13,331 bases of DNA from Deltaproteobacteria bacterium (lineage in GTDB: Bacteria; Campylobacterota_A; Desulfurellia; JAGGSF01): contig JAGGSF010000085.1 in the NCBI GenBank assembly GCA_021159235.1, positions 1 through 13,331 on the forward strand. The letters run 5' to 3'. The notes below the pieces were generated by a model that saw nothing but the letters and a program-made list of their open reading frames with translations, was not told where the DNA came from and ran no database searches. The position numbers and the translations under genes were made by a program. The first letter of the stretch is position 1. Every line of letters begins with the position of its first letter. Shown piece after piece: positions 6,275-13,331 of the stretch.

Positions 6275-7462
6275 TCAGTTCACCTCCTTTTTTTCATATT
6301 CCCACGGATCCAAGAATAAAGAGAAGATAGTCATTAAAATAAACGGTAGAATCAAAAGGCAAATGCCTACACCAACACCTTCATGTGTTCCAAATACCTC
6401 CGTGAAATGGAATGTTCCCAGCAGACTGCGGGAAAGCTCCTGGCCTCCTATAACCACATTCCATCTCATCAAAAGAACAGAACCCAAGACGAATAATGAA
6501 GCGATAAGCATCAATCCCTGTCGCAGGTGCTTTTTGGACCATGGTATTATCCACTCCAGGAATATAAGAATAATAAGTGGAACACCTGAGCCGATTATTG
6601 CCTGTCCCCATACGTAAGTGCCCATTAGCTCATTTTTTATAAGCTCTTTTATGGGTTCTGTGGCTTCTATATGTGCATAGAATATTTGTAGTAACTCCAA
6701 TCCCTCAAACGCTAAATCAACAATTAAAAAGCCAAATAACATCTGAATGAAGGAATTTAAGGTTTTGTGATTCATTGGTTCTCTTTTTATAATCACGCAG
6801 CAGATCCAGTAAAGCACATACATCATCGCTACACCAGACACTACTGCTGAAAGCAAGAATATGAATGGCATCAGTGGGGATGCCCACCAGTGATTTGCCT
6901 TTATTGAACCAAAGATAAATCCCACATATCCATGCAGGAAGCAGGCTGAAGGAATGCCAATAATGGCTAATATATGAGCAACCTTGTGAACAGTTTTCAT
7001 TGCTTTTTCAGAAACATCATGTGAACCCAATAACAATATCCGCAGTATAAATCTGCGGAAAGATGGCTTTTTACTTTCTGCACCTTCTACAATTTTTTCT
7101 CTGAAGTTGAACCATATTTCCAGGAGCAGTATGAGTAAATACCATAGGTATACGAAACCAAACCCGGCCATGGCAGAAGTAAGATGTGGAGTCATAAATA
7201 TTTCAAATCCTCTTAAGTGATGTGTTAAGTGAAATTGAAGGGGCATCACACAAACGATGAGAAAAGCCAACGAACAGATTAAAGCAAGTTTTGATACCGG
7301 TTTAAAATTTTCATCATGAAATACCTCATAGAATGCAGAAACAACAAATGCTCCCGCTACCAATCCTGTTATATAGGGGTATATAACCAGCATGAAGCTC
7401 CACTGAAACCAACCCTCATTGGGGTAAATAAAACCTTTTATAAGACTCAAATCTACTGGCAT
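6275..7462 (-). CDS. nrfD: NrfD/PsrC-family integral membrane protein (quinone-interacting)
   Basis: A 395-residue polytopic membrane subunit of the NrfD family, which exchanges electrons with the quinone pool. About ten hydrophobic segments can be counted. Family marks are the segment HGYVGFIFGSIKANHWWASP (177-196) and RWNVVIGGQ (333-341) near the end. Size and partners best match the DsrP/HmcC type rather than the shorter NrfD of nitrite reductase. It has a strong Shine-Dalgarno (GGAGGTGA). Its ATG overlaps the stop of the ferredoxin gene by one base (TAATG), so the two are tightly coupled and probably form a fixed pair. Confidence 0.92.
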   Translation of the reverse strand: MPVDLSLIKGFIYPNEGWFQWSFMLVIYPYITGLVAGAFVVSAFYEVFHDENFKPVSKLALICSLAFLIVCVMPLQFHLTHHLRGFEIFMTPHLTSAMAGFGFVYLWYLLILLLEIWFNFREKIVEGAESKKPSFRRFILRILLLGSHDVSEKAMKTVHKVAHILAIIGIPSACFLHGYVGFIFGSIKANHWWASPLMPFIFLLSAVVSGVAMMYVLYWICCVIIKREPMNHKTLNSFIQMLFGFLIVDLAFEGLELLQIFYAHIEATEPIKELIKNELMGTYVWGQAIIGSGVPLIILIFLEWIIPWSKKHLRQGLMLIASLFVLGSVLLMRWNVVIGGQELSRSLLGTFHFTEVFGTHEGVGVGICLLILPFILMTIFSLFLDPWEYEKKEVN

Positions 7463-8223
7463 TATCTCACCTCCGAATCAATCCCGTTATACTCAACCCT
7501 TGCTTCACAACCCATATCGGGTTTCAACTTACTAACTCTGTGTTTCTCAACAAATTTGCTTATGTCACTGTCTTTGTCTTTCAGGTCACCAAATATCCTT
7601 GCTTCTACCGGACAGGCTTCCACGCAAACCGGTTTCAATCCCTTTGTAATACGGTGGTAACACCATGTGCATTTGTCCGCACATCCTGTTTCATCGTTCA
7701 TGTATCTTGCACCAAAGGGACAGGCTTCTATGCAGTATCTACAGCCAATACAGTAATCCTCGTCTACCAAAACTACACCATCCTTGGTCTGATATGTTGC
7801 TCCTACCGGACATACCTGAACACAAGCAGGAACTGCACACTGATTGCATAGTTTAGGGACAAAGAAGGCTTTCAAAACCTCCTCTTTTTTGTATTTCTCT
7901 GGAAAGCCGTCATATCCTCCATTCGGTGAATCAACCTTTGGTTTTTCTTCACCTTTAAGGTACACATACCTTTCCACCCAGCACCGAAAATGATATGGAT
8001 CCTTTGGAACATCATTTTCCTCTTTACACGCTCTTACACAGGACCCGCATCCTATACACTTAGTGCAATCTATACCAAAACCCCAGTAATGCTTAGACCA
8101 ATCGTATCCGTTTAACCAATCTTTTTCTTCCTTTGCATTTGCAGAAGGTTTCAATACAGTGAGATAAGCGCCAGCGGCCAGGGTAATTGTTCCTGTTGCT
8201 TTTATGAAATCTCTTCTTTTCAT
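7462..8223 (-). CDS. Tat-exported four-cluster [4Fe-4S] ferredoxin subunit (NrfC/PsrB/DsrO type)
   Basis: Iron-sulfur electron-transfer subunit that partners NrfD proteins. The N-terminus, MKRRDFIKATG, is a twin-arginine signal followed by a hydrophobic stretch, so it should be folded before export. Cysteine groups sit at about 53-66 (CTKCIGCGSCVRAC), 126-138, 158-168 (CIGCRYCIEAC) and 181-204: enough for four cubane clusters. An in-frame GTG at 8229 is possible, but the ATG at 8223 has GGAGG five bases upstream and places the Arg pair near the end as expected. It begins nine bases after the tetraheme cytochrome gene. The exact reaction is unknown because no catalytic subunit is encoded here. 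Confidence 0.92.
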   Translation of the reverse strand: MKRRDFIKATGTITLAAGAYLTVLKPSANAKEEKDWLNGYDWSKHYWGFGIDCTKCIGCGSCVRACKEENDVPKDPYHFRCWVERYVYLKGEEKPKVDSPNGGYDGFPEKYKKEEVLKAFFVPKLCNQCAVPACVQVCPVGATYQTKDGVVLVDEDYCIGCRYCIEACPFGARYMNDETGCADKCTWCYHRITKGLKPVCVEACPVEARIFGDLKDKDSDISKFVEKHRVSKLKPDMGCEARVEYNGIDSEVR

Positions 8224-8232
8224 TTTCACCTC

Positions 8233-8706
8233 CTATTTATAGAATGCAGGTTTGTGAGTATTTGTATGACAGGTTGTACATGCCATGCCGGGGAAATGTG
8301 CCTCTGGCCCTTTCAATGTAATCTGGGGCATACTCTTTGGTCTCGAAGGTAACATTTCATGACAGTACATACACTGTTTGGTTACATCTGGTATCTTGCA
8401 ACCGCAAGAAAGAGCAACTCCTTCCTTAGGATGGGCTACCCCAAGACCATGACAGGCTTCGCACTGCAGGTTCCTATGAGCGCTTGATGGTTCCTCAGAA
8501 CACAGATCATTGTATTCCTGCTCGTGACAGGCTTTACAGGTTTCCCTTCCTACGAATTTTGTTTCCTTTGATAGTTGTTTGGATATATTAGCTGCTCTAT
8601 AATGACCAAACACACCCAAACTTTTCGGTTTGGTAAGACTTTTCACAGCGCCATAAACTATGAAGATAATGAGCACTACCAAAAAAACCCTCGCTGTCCA
8701 GCTCAT
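8233..8706 (-). CDS. Membrane-anchored tetraheme c-type cytochrome
   Basis: About 157 residues. One N-terminal membrane segment (about 7-22) looks like an uncleaved anchor, and the rest should lie in the periplasm. Four heme motifs are present: CKACH (57-61), CEACH (82-86), CMYCH (112-116) and CTTCH (143-147). Extra cysteines in LSCGCK (about 99-104) could be ligands; a Cys heme ligand is known in DsrJ, but equivalence is not shown. A TTG at 8712 is in frame but abuts the GGAGG. The ATG at 8706 has GGAGG six bases upstream and is preferred. It is the first gene of the operon, just behind the strong promoter at 8737-8765. Confidence 0.9.
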   Translation of the reverse strand: MSWTARVFLVVLIIFIVYGAVKSLTKPKSLGVFGHYRAANISKQLSKETKFVGRETCKACHEQEYNDLCSEEPSSAHRNLQCEACHGLGVAHPKEGVALSCGCKIPDVTKQCMYCHEMLPSRPKSMPQITLKGPEAHFPGMACTTCHTNTHKPAFYK

Positions 8707-8736
8707 TCCCAACCTCCTTTTTACGAGATCGTCTAC

Positions 8737-8765
8737 ATTATAAATAAAATATCAAGGGTTGTAAA
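8737..8765 (-). promoter_or_regulatory. Strong sigma70-type promoter of the cytochrome operon
   Basis: On the minus strand TTTACA (8765-8760) and TATAAT (8742-8737) are separated by exactly 17 bases: five of six matches to the -35 consensus and six of six to the -10. Transcription would start near 8730, leaving a leader of about 24 bases that contains GGAGG before the tetraheme cytochrome ATG. The promoter starts within ten bases of the stop of the cinA-like gene. Confidence 0.8.
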
Positions 8766-8771
8766 TAAAAA

Positions 8772-9461
8772 TTAGATCCATTTTTTTAGTTTTTCTTTTG
8801 CCCTTTTCACCTCCTCTTCATTTGTTGAGCTTATCTTTATAAAGACATTGCTATTTCTAACATAAGAACCAATCTTTACATTGTATCTTTTTAGAGTTTC
8901 TTTAATGGCAGGTATGATTTGCGATTCCTTTTTTTCTGTTTTAAGCCACTCCGCATATATCTTTTCCCCTTGCAGATACCCTTTTATCTTCTCACACATG
9001 GCTTTCATCTCTTTGGGCACACCGGGTAGAACAAATATTCTGTCTTCAATGATAAACCCGGGAGCTACACCCACATCATTTTCGATGAGCCTGCATCCCT
9101 CTGGTAAGTCTGCCATTTTTAGTATATCTTCTATTCTTGACTTTTCTTTTATACCTTTTCTTCTTATTTTCTCTTCTATAATTTTTTCGGCAATCTTATT
9201 TCTTACAATCTTTTTATTCAGTGCATACGCTACAGCTTCTCTGGTCTTATCATCTAAGGTAGGACCCAGTCCGCCGGTTATAATAATTTTTTTATCCCTG
9301 CAATTTTGAATTTCACTGGCAATAGCAAAAACATCATCGGGTAAGGTAACAATCTTTTCCGGGATATTACCTAAGTCTGTCAATCTCTTTGCCAGATAGG
9401 TAGCGTTTGTGTTTTCTATATCTCCGGTTAAAAGCTCGTCGCCAATACAGAGAATCACCAT
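8772..9461 (-). CDS. CinA N-terminal-type nucleotide/molybdopterin-binding-fold protein
   Basis: A 229-residue protein of the CinA/MoaB-like (COG1058) family. Motifs: IGDELLTGDIENTNATYLA (6-24), GGLGPTLDD (63-71), GVAPGF (131-136) and PGVPKEM (146-152), followed by a small alpha/beta tail domain. It lacks the C-terminal nicotinamide-mononucleotide deamidase (PncC) half found in full-length CinA of about 410 residues. Related proteins hydrolyse ADP-ribose or FAD-type pyrophosphates; the substrate here is inferred. AGGAG lies only two bases before this ATG, so the adjacent GTG (9458) may be the true start. It overlaps the end of iorB by 95 bases. Confidence 0.88.
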   Translation of the reverse strand: MVILCIGDELLTGDIENTNATYLAKRLTDLGNIPEKIVTLPDDVFAIASEIQNCRDKKIIITGGLGPTLDDKTREAVAYALNKKIVRNKIAEKIIEEKIRRKGIKEKSRIEDILKMADLPEGCRLIENDVGVAPGFIIEDRIFVLPGVPKEMKAMCEKIKGYLQGEKIYAEWLKTEKKESQIIPAIKETLKRYNVKIGSYVRNSNVFIKISSTNEEEVKRAKEKLKKWI

Positions 9462-9984
9462 CTCTCCTGCCCTTCAGGAACATGTTCTTATTCTCCTCTA
9501 TAGACTTTGTAAAAACCTTTTCGATTGAAGATAACCACATATTTTCCTCAAATGGCAATAAAGGAGAAATAAAACCCGTTATATATGTATTTAAAAAACG
9601 CATATCTTTGATGCTTTTGCAATCAACAATTACAAACCCTCTTTTCTGCAAATCCCGCTCTATATTTTCTGGATAGCTGGAGCCTGCTGGTTTTATCCTT
9701 ATATTTGATGATATACCAATGCCCTCTTTTTTTAGATACTTTAAATATCTTAAAGCTTCTAACATCTCAAAGGAAAGAAGAATATCACCCTCTCCCACAG
9801 GCACTGTTGGTGAATATACCTTATGTGAAAATCTCACAAAGGTGATTACACTGCCTCCTCTCTGTGCCATGCCGTGAACTTCGGATTTTTTTACATCAAA
9901 ATCGGATAACATGGCGCAAATAGAGATAAGCTCACCTGCCTTCAGGATTCCCTGTCCTCCTACACCGCAGATTACGATATTCAT
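9367..9984 (-). CDS. iorB: Indolepyruvate ferredoxin oxidoreductase, beta subunit
   Basis: Small gamma-type subunit of the 2-oxoacid:ferredoxin oxidoreductase that, with IorA, decarboxylates aryl pyruvates to aryl-acetyl-CoA using ferredoxin. It starts with MNIVICGVGGQGILKAGELI, the nucleotide-binding loop typical of IorB; SEVHGMAQRGGSVITFVRF follows. The ATG at 9984 is preferred over the one at 10026: it has CGGAG seven bases upstream and overlaps the iorA stop as ATGA. Family similarity seems to end near IEENKNMFLKG, about 172 residues in. The remaining 33 or so residues, very rich in Arg, lie in the cinA-like gene in another frame and look like an unselected extension. Confidence 0.93.
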   Translation of the reverse strand: MNIVICGVGGQGILKAGELISICAMLSDFDVKKSEVHGMAQRGGSVITFVRFSHKVYSPTVPVGEGDILLSFEMLEALRYLKYLKKEGIGISSNIRIKPAGSSYPENIERDLQKRGFVIVDCKSIKDMRFLNTYITGFISPLLPFEENMWLSSIEKVFTKSIEENKNMFLKGRRDGDSLYWRRAFNRRYRKHKRYLSGKEIDRLR

Positions 9985-11666
9985 TCTATCGCTCCGAATG
10001 GACAGATCTGTTTGCATAATGTGCATCCGTTGCAGAGGGAAGAAATAATACCTGCCTTATCTCCATTTTTTTGTATGGCTGGACAATCTAACGAAAGACA
10101 TACATTACATCCCGTGCATTTTTCGGGGTTGATGTGCAATGGTTCTTTTTTTTCTACCATCAGTGCACAGGGGGCACGGGCGATGATAACCGAAAATTCA
10201 TCTCTTTCGATTTCTTCTGAAATAGTTTCTTTTAATTCTTCTAAATCAAAAGGGTTGACAATTCTTATATGCTCTACTCCACAGGCTTCTACTATGTTCT
10301 CTATAGGAATTTTCTGTGTTTTTCCTCCTTTTGCATTCCTTCCTGTTCCCGGATGAGGTTGATGTCCAGTCATTGCGGTTGTCATGTTATCCAGGATAAT
10401 GATGGTACCTGTTCCTTTATTGTAAACACTGTTTAAAACACCCGTGATACCGGAGTGGTAAAAGGTAGAATCACCGATTACAGCTACCGCTTTTTTATTA
10501 TTTAACTTAGAAAATGTATGAAGGGCGTTTATTCCTGCTCCCATACATAGAATAAAATCCATACTACAAAGCGGTGGGAGCACTGCTAAACTGTAACATC
10601 CTATGTCTCCCAGAACTGTAAGCTTTAATTTGTGTAAAATGTAGAATACACCCCTATGCGGACACCCGGGACAGAGAACAGGAGGCCGAACAGGTACATC
10701 TATACTTTTGGGAATCTCTTCATTTAATATTTCTTTTTTTAATTTTTCTACGCTCATTTCAAATGAGCCAGATATAGTCTGGATATTTAATCCCATTGCT
10801 TTTATCTGCTCTCCTATAAATGGATCTACCTCTTCTACCACATACACCTTATCTACGGAACGACAGAACTGTTCTATTTTTTTCCAGGGTAGAGGAAAAG
10901 ACATTGTAATCTTTAAGACAGATGCATCTTTAAATGCTTCCCTGACATAATTATAGGATACACCGGAGGTAACAATTCCCAGTTTTTTTGACCTTAATTC
11001 TATTTTGTTGTAAGAAAAATTATCAGAAAGCTCTCTCAATTTATCTAACCTCTCCATCATTCTTATTTTCATCTTTCTGGCGTAGGCAGGTATGGCTGCA
11101 TACTTTTGCGGATCTTTTTTATACAATCTTTTAAATTCTGTGCGCTTACCTTCAATGTTTACAACACATTTAGAATGGGACAGTCTGGTTGTAGTCCTCA
11201 GGAGAGTGGGAGTATCAAATTTCTCTGATAGATCAAATAACAACTTTGTAAGTTCGTATGCTTCCTGACTGTCAGAAGGTTCAAACAGTGGTATTTTTGC
11301 AGATAGAGCATACCAGCGGTTGTCCTGTTCGTTTTGTGAGGAGTGCATACTGGGATCATCTGCTGAAACTATAAGCAGACCTCCATTTACACCGGTATAA
11401 GAGAGTGTCATTAGGGGATCCGCTGCAACATTCAGGCCTACATGTTTACTGGCATAAAGAGACCTTAAACCGGAGAGAGAAGCTCCTATTACACACTCCA
11501 GAGCCACTTTTTCATTGACTGCCCATTCTGTTTCTACCTCGGGAAATCTTGAAAGTGTTTCTAATATCTCTGTGGATGGAGTACCAGGATAAGATGAGGC
11601 ATATCTTACCCCTGCTTCATAGCTACCATGTGCAATGGATTCATTACCAGATAAGAAACTGCGCAT
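9981..11666 (-). CDS. iorA: Indolepyruvate ferredoxin oxidoreductase, alpha subunit
   Basis: Large catalytic subunit (561 residues) of the thiamine-diphosphate enzyme acting on indolepyruvate, phenylpyruvate and hydroxyphenylpyruvate from aromatic amino acid transamination. N-terminal pyrimidine-binding domain (SYPGTPSTEI, 25-34); middle domain; LCPGCPHRGVFY (331-342); thiamine-diphosphate site GDSTFYHSGITG (398-409) with DNMTTAMTGHQPHPGTG (426-442). A C-terminal pair of [4Fe-4S] sites follows: Cys517/520/523/528 and Cys545/548/551/555. All key parts are present. No Shine-Dalgarno lies close to the ATG. Instead a -35/-10 pair ends eight bases before it, pointing to a leaderless transcript. 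The first gene of iorA-iorB-cinA-like. Confidence 0.96.
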   Translation of the reverse strand: MRSFLSGNESIAHGSYEAGVRYASSYPGTPSTEILETLSRFPEVETEWAVNEKVALECVIGASLSGLRSLYASKHVGLNVAADPLMTLSYTGVNGGLLIVSADDPSMHSSQNEQDNRWYALSAKIPLFEPSDSQEAYELTKLLFDLSEKFDTPTLLRTTTRLSHSKCVVNIEGKRTEFKRLYKKDPQKYAAIPAYARKMKIRMMERLDKLRELSDNFSYNKIELRSKKLGIVTSGVSYNYVREAFKDASVLKITMSFPLPWKKIEQFCRSVDKVYVVEEVDPFIGEQIKAMGLNIQTISGSFEMSVEKLKKEILNEEIPKSIDVPVRPPVLCPGCPHRGVFYILHKLKLTVLGDIGCYSLAVLPPLCSMDFILCMGAGINALHTFSKLNNKKAVAVIGDSTFYHSGITGVLNSVYNKGTGTIIILDNMTTAMTGHQPHPGTGRNAKGGKTQKIPIENIVEACGVEHIRIVNPFDLEELKETISEEIERDEFSVIIARAPCALMVEKKEPLHINPEKCTGCNVCLSLDCPAIQKNGDKAGIISSLCNGCTLCKQICPFGAIE

Positions 11667-11674
11667 TTTTGCTT

Positions 11675-11702
11675 ATAGTAGCCTTTCTTGTAGGAAAGTC
11701 AA
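11675..11702 (-). promoter_or_regulatory. Predicted iorA promoter, near-leaderless
   Basis: On the minus strand TTGACT (11702-11697), a 16-base spacer, then TACTAT (11680-11675). Only eight bases (AAGCAAAA) separate the -10 box from the iorA ATG, so transcription should begin at or within a base or two of the start codon. This fits the missing Shine-Dalgarno. Confidence 0.6.
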
Positions 11703-11774
11703 TCATTTTTCTTTCGCCTCTTAGTTCCAGTTACACTTTAATTCTTTGCCGGTTTCAACTTGATCAAAAAAATA

Positions 11775-11813
11775 TGTTAGAATACTTTATTCTTCTACAA
11801 AAACATGTATAAT
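11775..11813 (+). promoter_or_regulatory. Predicted promoter(s) of the LOG-like gene
   Basis: Two candidates. A perfect TATAAT at 11808-11813 ends eight bases before the ATG at 11822, which would give a leaderless mRNA, but its -35 is poor. An extended -10, TGTTAGAAT (11775-11783), would start about 30 bases upstream of the ATG; no Shine-Dalgarno lies in that leader either. Confidence 0.5.
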
Positions 11814-11821
11814 ATGGAAAA

Positions 11822-12331
11822 ATGAGGAAGATGGTTGCTCTTTCTGGAAGTGATGGAAATGATAAAAACCTGACGGTATCTACTTTAAAGATGGCAGAGG
11901 ATGTTGGATATTACATTGCTAAGAAAGGTGGGGTTTTAATCTGCGGTGGTAGAGGCGGGGTTATGAGAACGGCAGCCAGAGGAGCAAAAAGAGCGAAGGG
12001 TTTGACCATTGGGATTTTGCCAGATTCAGGAGAAACGGCGAATGAATTTATTGATATTGTTATTCCCACCAATCTCGGTGTTTTTAGAAATTACATCCTC
12101 ATAAACAGTGCTGATGCGGTGATTGCTGTTGCTGGAAGATGGGGCACATTAAACGAGATTTCTCTTGCTTTAAATATCGGTAAACCTACTGTTGTTTTGA
12201 AAGGCAGTGGCGGGTGGTCGGATATCCTGAGTAAAAGGGAACTTCTGGGTTACTTTGAAAATAAACCCTATGTTGCCGAATCACCAGAAGAAGCAGTTGA
12301 ACTTGCATTTAATTTAATCCAGGGAAAATAA
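11822..12331 (+). CDS. LOG/TIGR00725-family Rossmann-fold protein
   Basis: A 169-residue cytosolic protein of the SLOG/lysine-decarboxylase-like superfamily, related to cytokinin-riboside monophosphate phosphoribohydrolases (LOG). The two signature loops are CGGRGGVM (41-48) and GRWGTLNEI (105-113), the latter a variant of the PGGxGTxxE loop. Unlike true LOG enzymes it lacks the leading PGG, so the nucleotide hydrolase activity is uncertain. This short form is widespread in bacteria and its role is unknown. It is the only complete plus-strand gene in the window, divergent from iorA, and its last 64 bases overlap the end of the opposing epimerase-like gene. Confidence 0.88.
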   Translation: MRKMVALSGSDGNDKNLTVSTLKMAEDVGYYIAKKGGVLICGGRGGVMRTAARGAKRAKGLTIGILPDSGETANEFIDIVIPTNLGVFRNYILINSADAVIAVAGRWGTLNEISLALNIGKPTVVLKGSGGWSDILSKRELLGYFENKPYVAESPEEAVELAFNLIQGK

Positions 12332-13233
12332 TATCGCTTCAATTCTGAAATATATCTTGTTCCTATTTTTTCTGCATTTTGCTTCAACCATTGGCTTATA
12401 CAGGTCTTTCCAATAAGAGGATGTTTGGAAATATAGAGATTTGACATCAATCCCCTCATCTCATTTCTATTTATGGTTACATCTTTAAGTATATAACCCA
12501 ATATTTTGCCGATAAAGAGAGTGATTTCGGGTGGAAGGTGTATAATCTTTGCTCTGCTGTTGATGCTTCTTGCGATAAGATGAACTAACTGGTCATAGGT
12601 AAAGACCTCAGGACCGGCTATATCTACTATGATGTTTTCTTCTCTGTGGCCCAACTTTACCGCTATTTCAGCCACATCCCCTACAAATATAGGTCTGATT
12701 AGATATTTTCCTGAACCGAATACGGCAAATAATGGAAATTTTCTAAGAAAATAAGCAATATTGTTGAGAGGGATGTTTTCCAGACCAAAAATAATAGTAG
12801 GTCTGATGATCGCATAGGATAATTCTGAATTTATGATGAATTCTTCTGCTCGTGCTTTTCCTCTAAAATAGGGAAGTGGTGATGTTTCACGGGGATTGGA
12901 AACGCTAATGTGAACAATTCTTTTAACGCCTGCCTCTTTTGCTGCTAAAACAAGCTTTTTAGTATTTTCAACGGCTTTATCAATAGTGCTTTTATGGTAT
13001 GAAAAATGGATCCAATAGGTATTATATAAGGTATTTACTCCTTCTAATGTTTTCTTTAATTTATCTAAATCATCAAAGTTGTAAGGAAAAACTATTATCC
13101 TTTTTTTAAATGGGTTGCGATGTGGATGTCCGGTTAAGGTTTGAACCTTTTCTCCCATCCTGAGTAACAATTCTGTAATATATTTTCCAGTATAACTGAA
13201 TGCTCCTGTTACCAAATTTAACTTATCATCCAT
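12268..13233 (-). CDS. NAD(P)-dependent epimerase/NmrA-like short-chain reductase family protein
   Basis: A 321-residue protein with an N-terminal dinucleotide-binding Rossmann fold. TGAFSYTGKYI (9-19) is a variant of the GxxGxxG loop, as in atypical extended short-chain dehydrogenases and NDUFA9/YbjT-like proteins. YFRGKARAEEFI (122-133) holds the Tyr-xxx-Lys pair, and IIRPTIIFG (142-150) is a family mark. Members modify nucleotide sugars or act as structural or chaperone proteins; the substrate cannot be told. The last 20 or so residues overlap the opposing gene and are rich in Ser/Ala/Thr, so the native end may once have been near ELKRYY. No strong Shine-Dalgarno precedes the ATG. Confidence 0.85.
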   Translation of the reverse strand: MDDKLNLVTGAFSYTGKYITELLLRMGEKVQTLTGHPHRNPFKKRIIVFPYNFDDLDKLKKTLEGVNTLYNTYWIHFSYHKSTIDKAVENTKKLVLAAKEAGVKRIVHISVSNPRETSPLPYFRGKARAEEFIINSELSYAIIRPTIIFGLENIPLNNIAYFLRKFPLFAVFGSGKYLIRPIFVGDVAEIAVKLGHREENIIVDIAGPEVFTYDQLVHLIARSINSRAKIIHLPPEITLFIGKILGYILKDVTINRNEMRGLMSNLYISKHPLIGKTCISQWLKQNAEKIGTRYISELKRYYFPWIKLNASSTASSGDSAT

Positions 13234-13277
13234 TTACAGATTGCCGCTTTACCTTCAATTACATTAACCTGTTTACA

Positions 13278-13331
13278 TTAATTTTCGCCGATGAATTCCT
13301 TTAGTTGTTTATAAGAAAGTGAAATGTGATT
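13278..13331 (-). CDS. Possible C-terminal end of an upstream gene
   Basis: Of the three minus-strand frames at the window edge, only one stays open to base 13278: 17 codons ending in LKEFIGEN and TAA. The other two stop within about ten codons. It may be the end of a gene that precedes the epimerase by 44 bases. It is too short to identify. Confidence 0.35.
   Translation of the reverse strand, partial: NHISLSYKQLKEFIGEN

Noticed and set aside
8707-8712. TTG start for the tetraheme cytochrome
   Set aside because: It directly abuts GGAGG, leaving no spacer; the ATG at 8706 has ideal six-base spacing.
8881-9309. 142-codon open frame on the plus strand inside the cinA-like gene
   Set aside because: It is antisense to a gene with clear family motifs, has Ser/Phe/Ile-rich composition typical of a shadow frame, and shows no ribosome-binding site or family likeness.
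9985-10026. Longer iorB start at 10026
   Set aside because: It would overlap iorA by 46 bases, adds 14 residues unlike the family start, and lacks the good CGGAG spacing of the ATG at 9984.
1-13331. CRISPR arrays, insertion sequences, tRNA or rRNA genes
   Set aside because: No regularly spaced direct repeats, transposase frames, terminal repeats or tRNA-like cloverleafs were seen on reading either strand.

Overview
The window is A+T-rich bacterial DNA, probably from an anaerobic or thermophilic bacterium with a periplasm. It has c-type cytochromes, a twin-arginine-exported iron-sulfur protein, a ResB-type (system II) cytochrome c maturation protein, a ferredoxin-dependent indolepyruvate oxidoreductase, a type IB DAHP synthase and the zinc/iron-type GTP cyclohydrolase FolE2. 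I cannot name the phylum from sequence alone. Nothing looks like a phage, transposon, CRISPR array, tRNA or rRNA.

Nearly everything is on the minus strand and is read from high to low coordinates. From right to left: the last codons of a possible upstream gene (13278-13331); an NAD(P)-binding sugar-epimerase-like protein (12268-13233); a small LOG-like protein on the plus strand (11822-12331), which overlaps the epimerase tail to tail. Next comes a divergent promoter region (11667-11821), then iorA-iorB and a CinA-type nucleotide-binding protein (11666-8772). A strong sigma70-type promoter (8737-8765) follows and drives a four-gene electron-transfer operon: membrane-anchored tetraheme cytochrome, Tat-exported four-cluster ferredoxin, NrfD membrane protein and monoheme cytochrome c (8706-5968). 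After it lies a 215-base regulatory gap (5753-5967), then aroF, folE2, recG, a nitrilase-family amidase and resB (5752-57). A C-terminal fragment of a plus-strand gene occupies bases 1-54.

The best find is in the 5753-5967 gap. A 24-codon leader peptide with a good ribosome-binding site carries the run Trp-Tyr-Tyr-Phe-Tyr-Phe. It is followed by a 16-bp hairpin with a U-tract just before the aroF ribosome-binding site, and a 9-bp alternative pairing could disrupt that hairpin. This is the layout of a ribosome-mediated transcription attenuator sensing all three aromatic amino acids, placed on the first enzyme of their pathway. Because aroF, folE2, recG, the amidase and resB are tightly packed, the attenuator may set expression of the whole group.

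Other points of interest are: two divergent genes (iorA and the LOG-like gene), each with a -10 box eight bases from its start codon and no Shine-Dalgarno, suggesting leaderless mRNAs; a 95-base same-strand overlap of iorB and the cinA-like gene; a perfect 15-bp palindrome before the aroF leader; and a DsrJOP-like electron-transfer module without nearby DsrMK partners or catalytic subunit.
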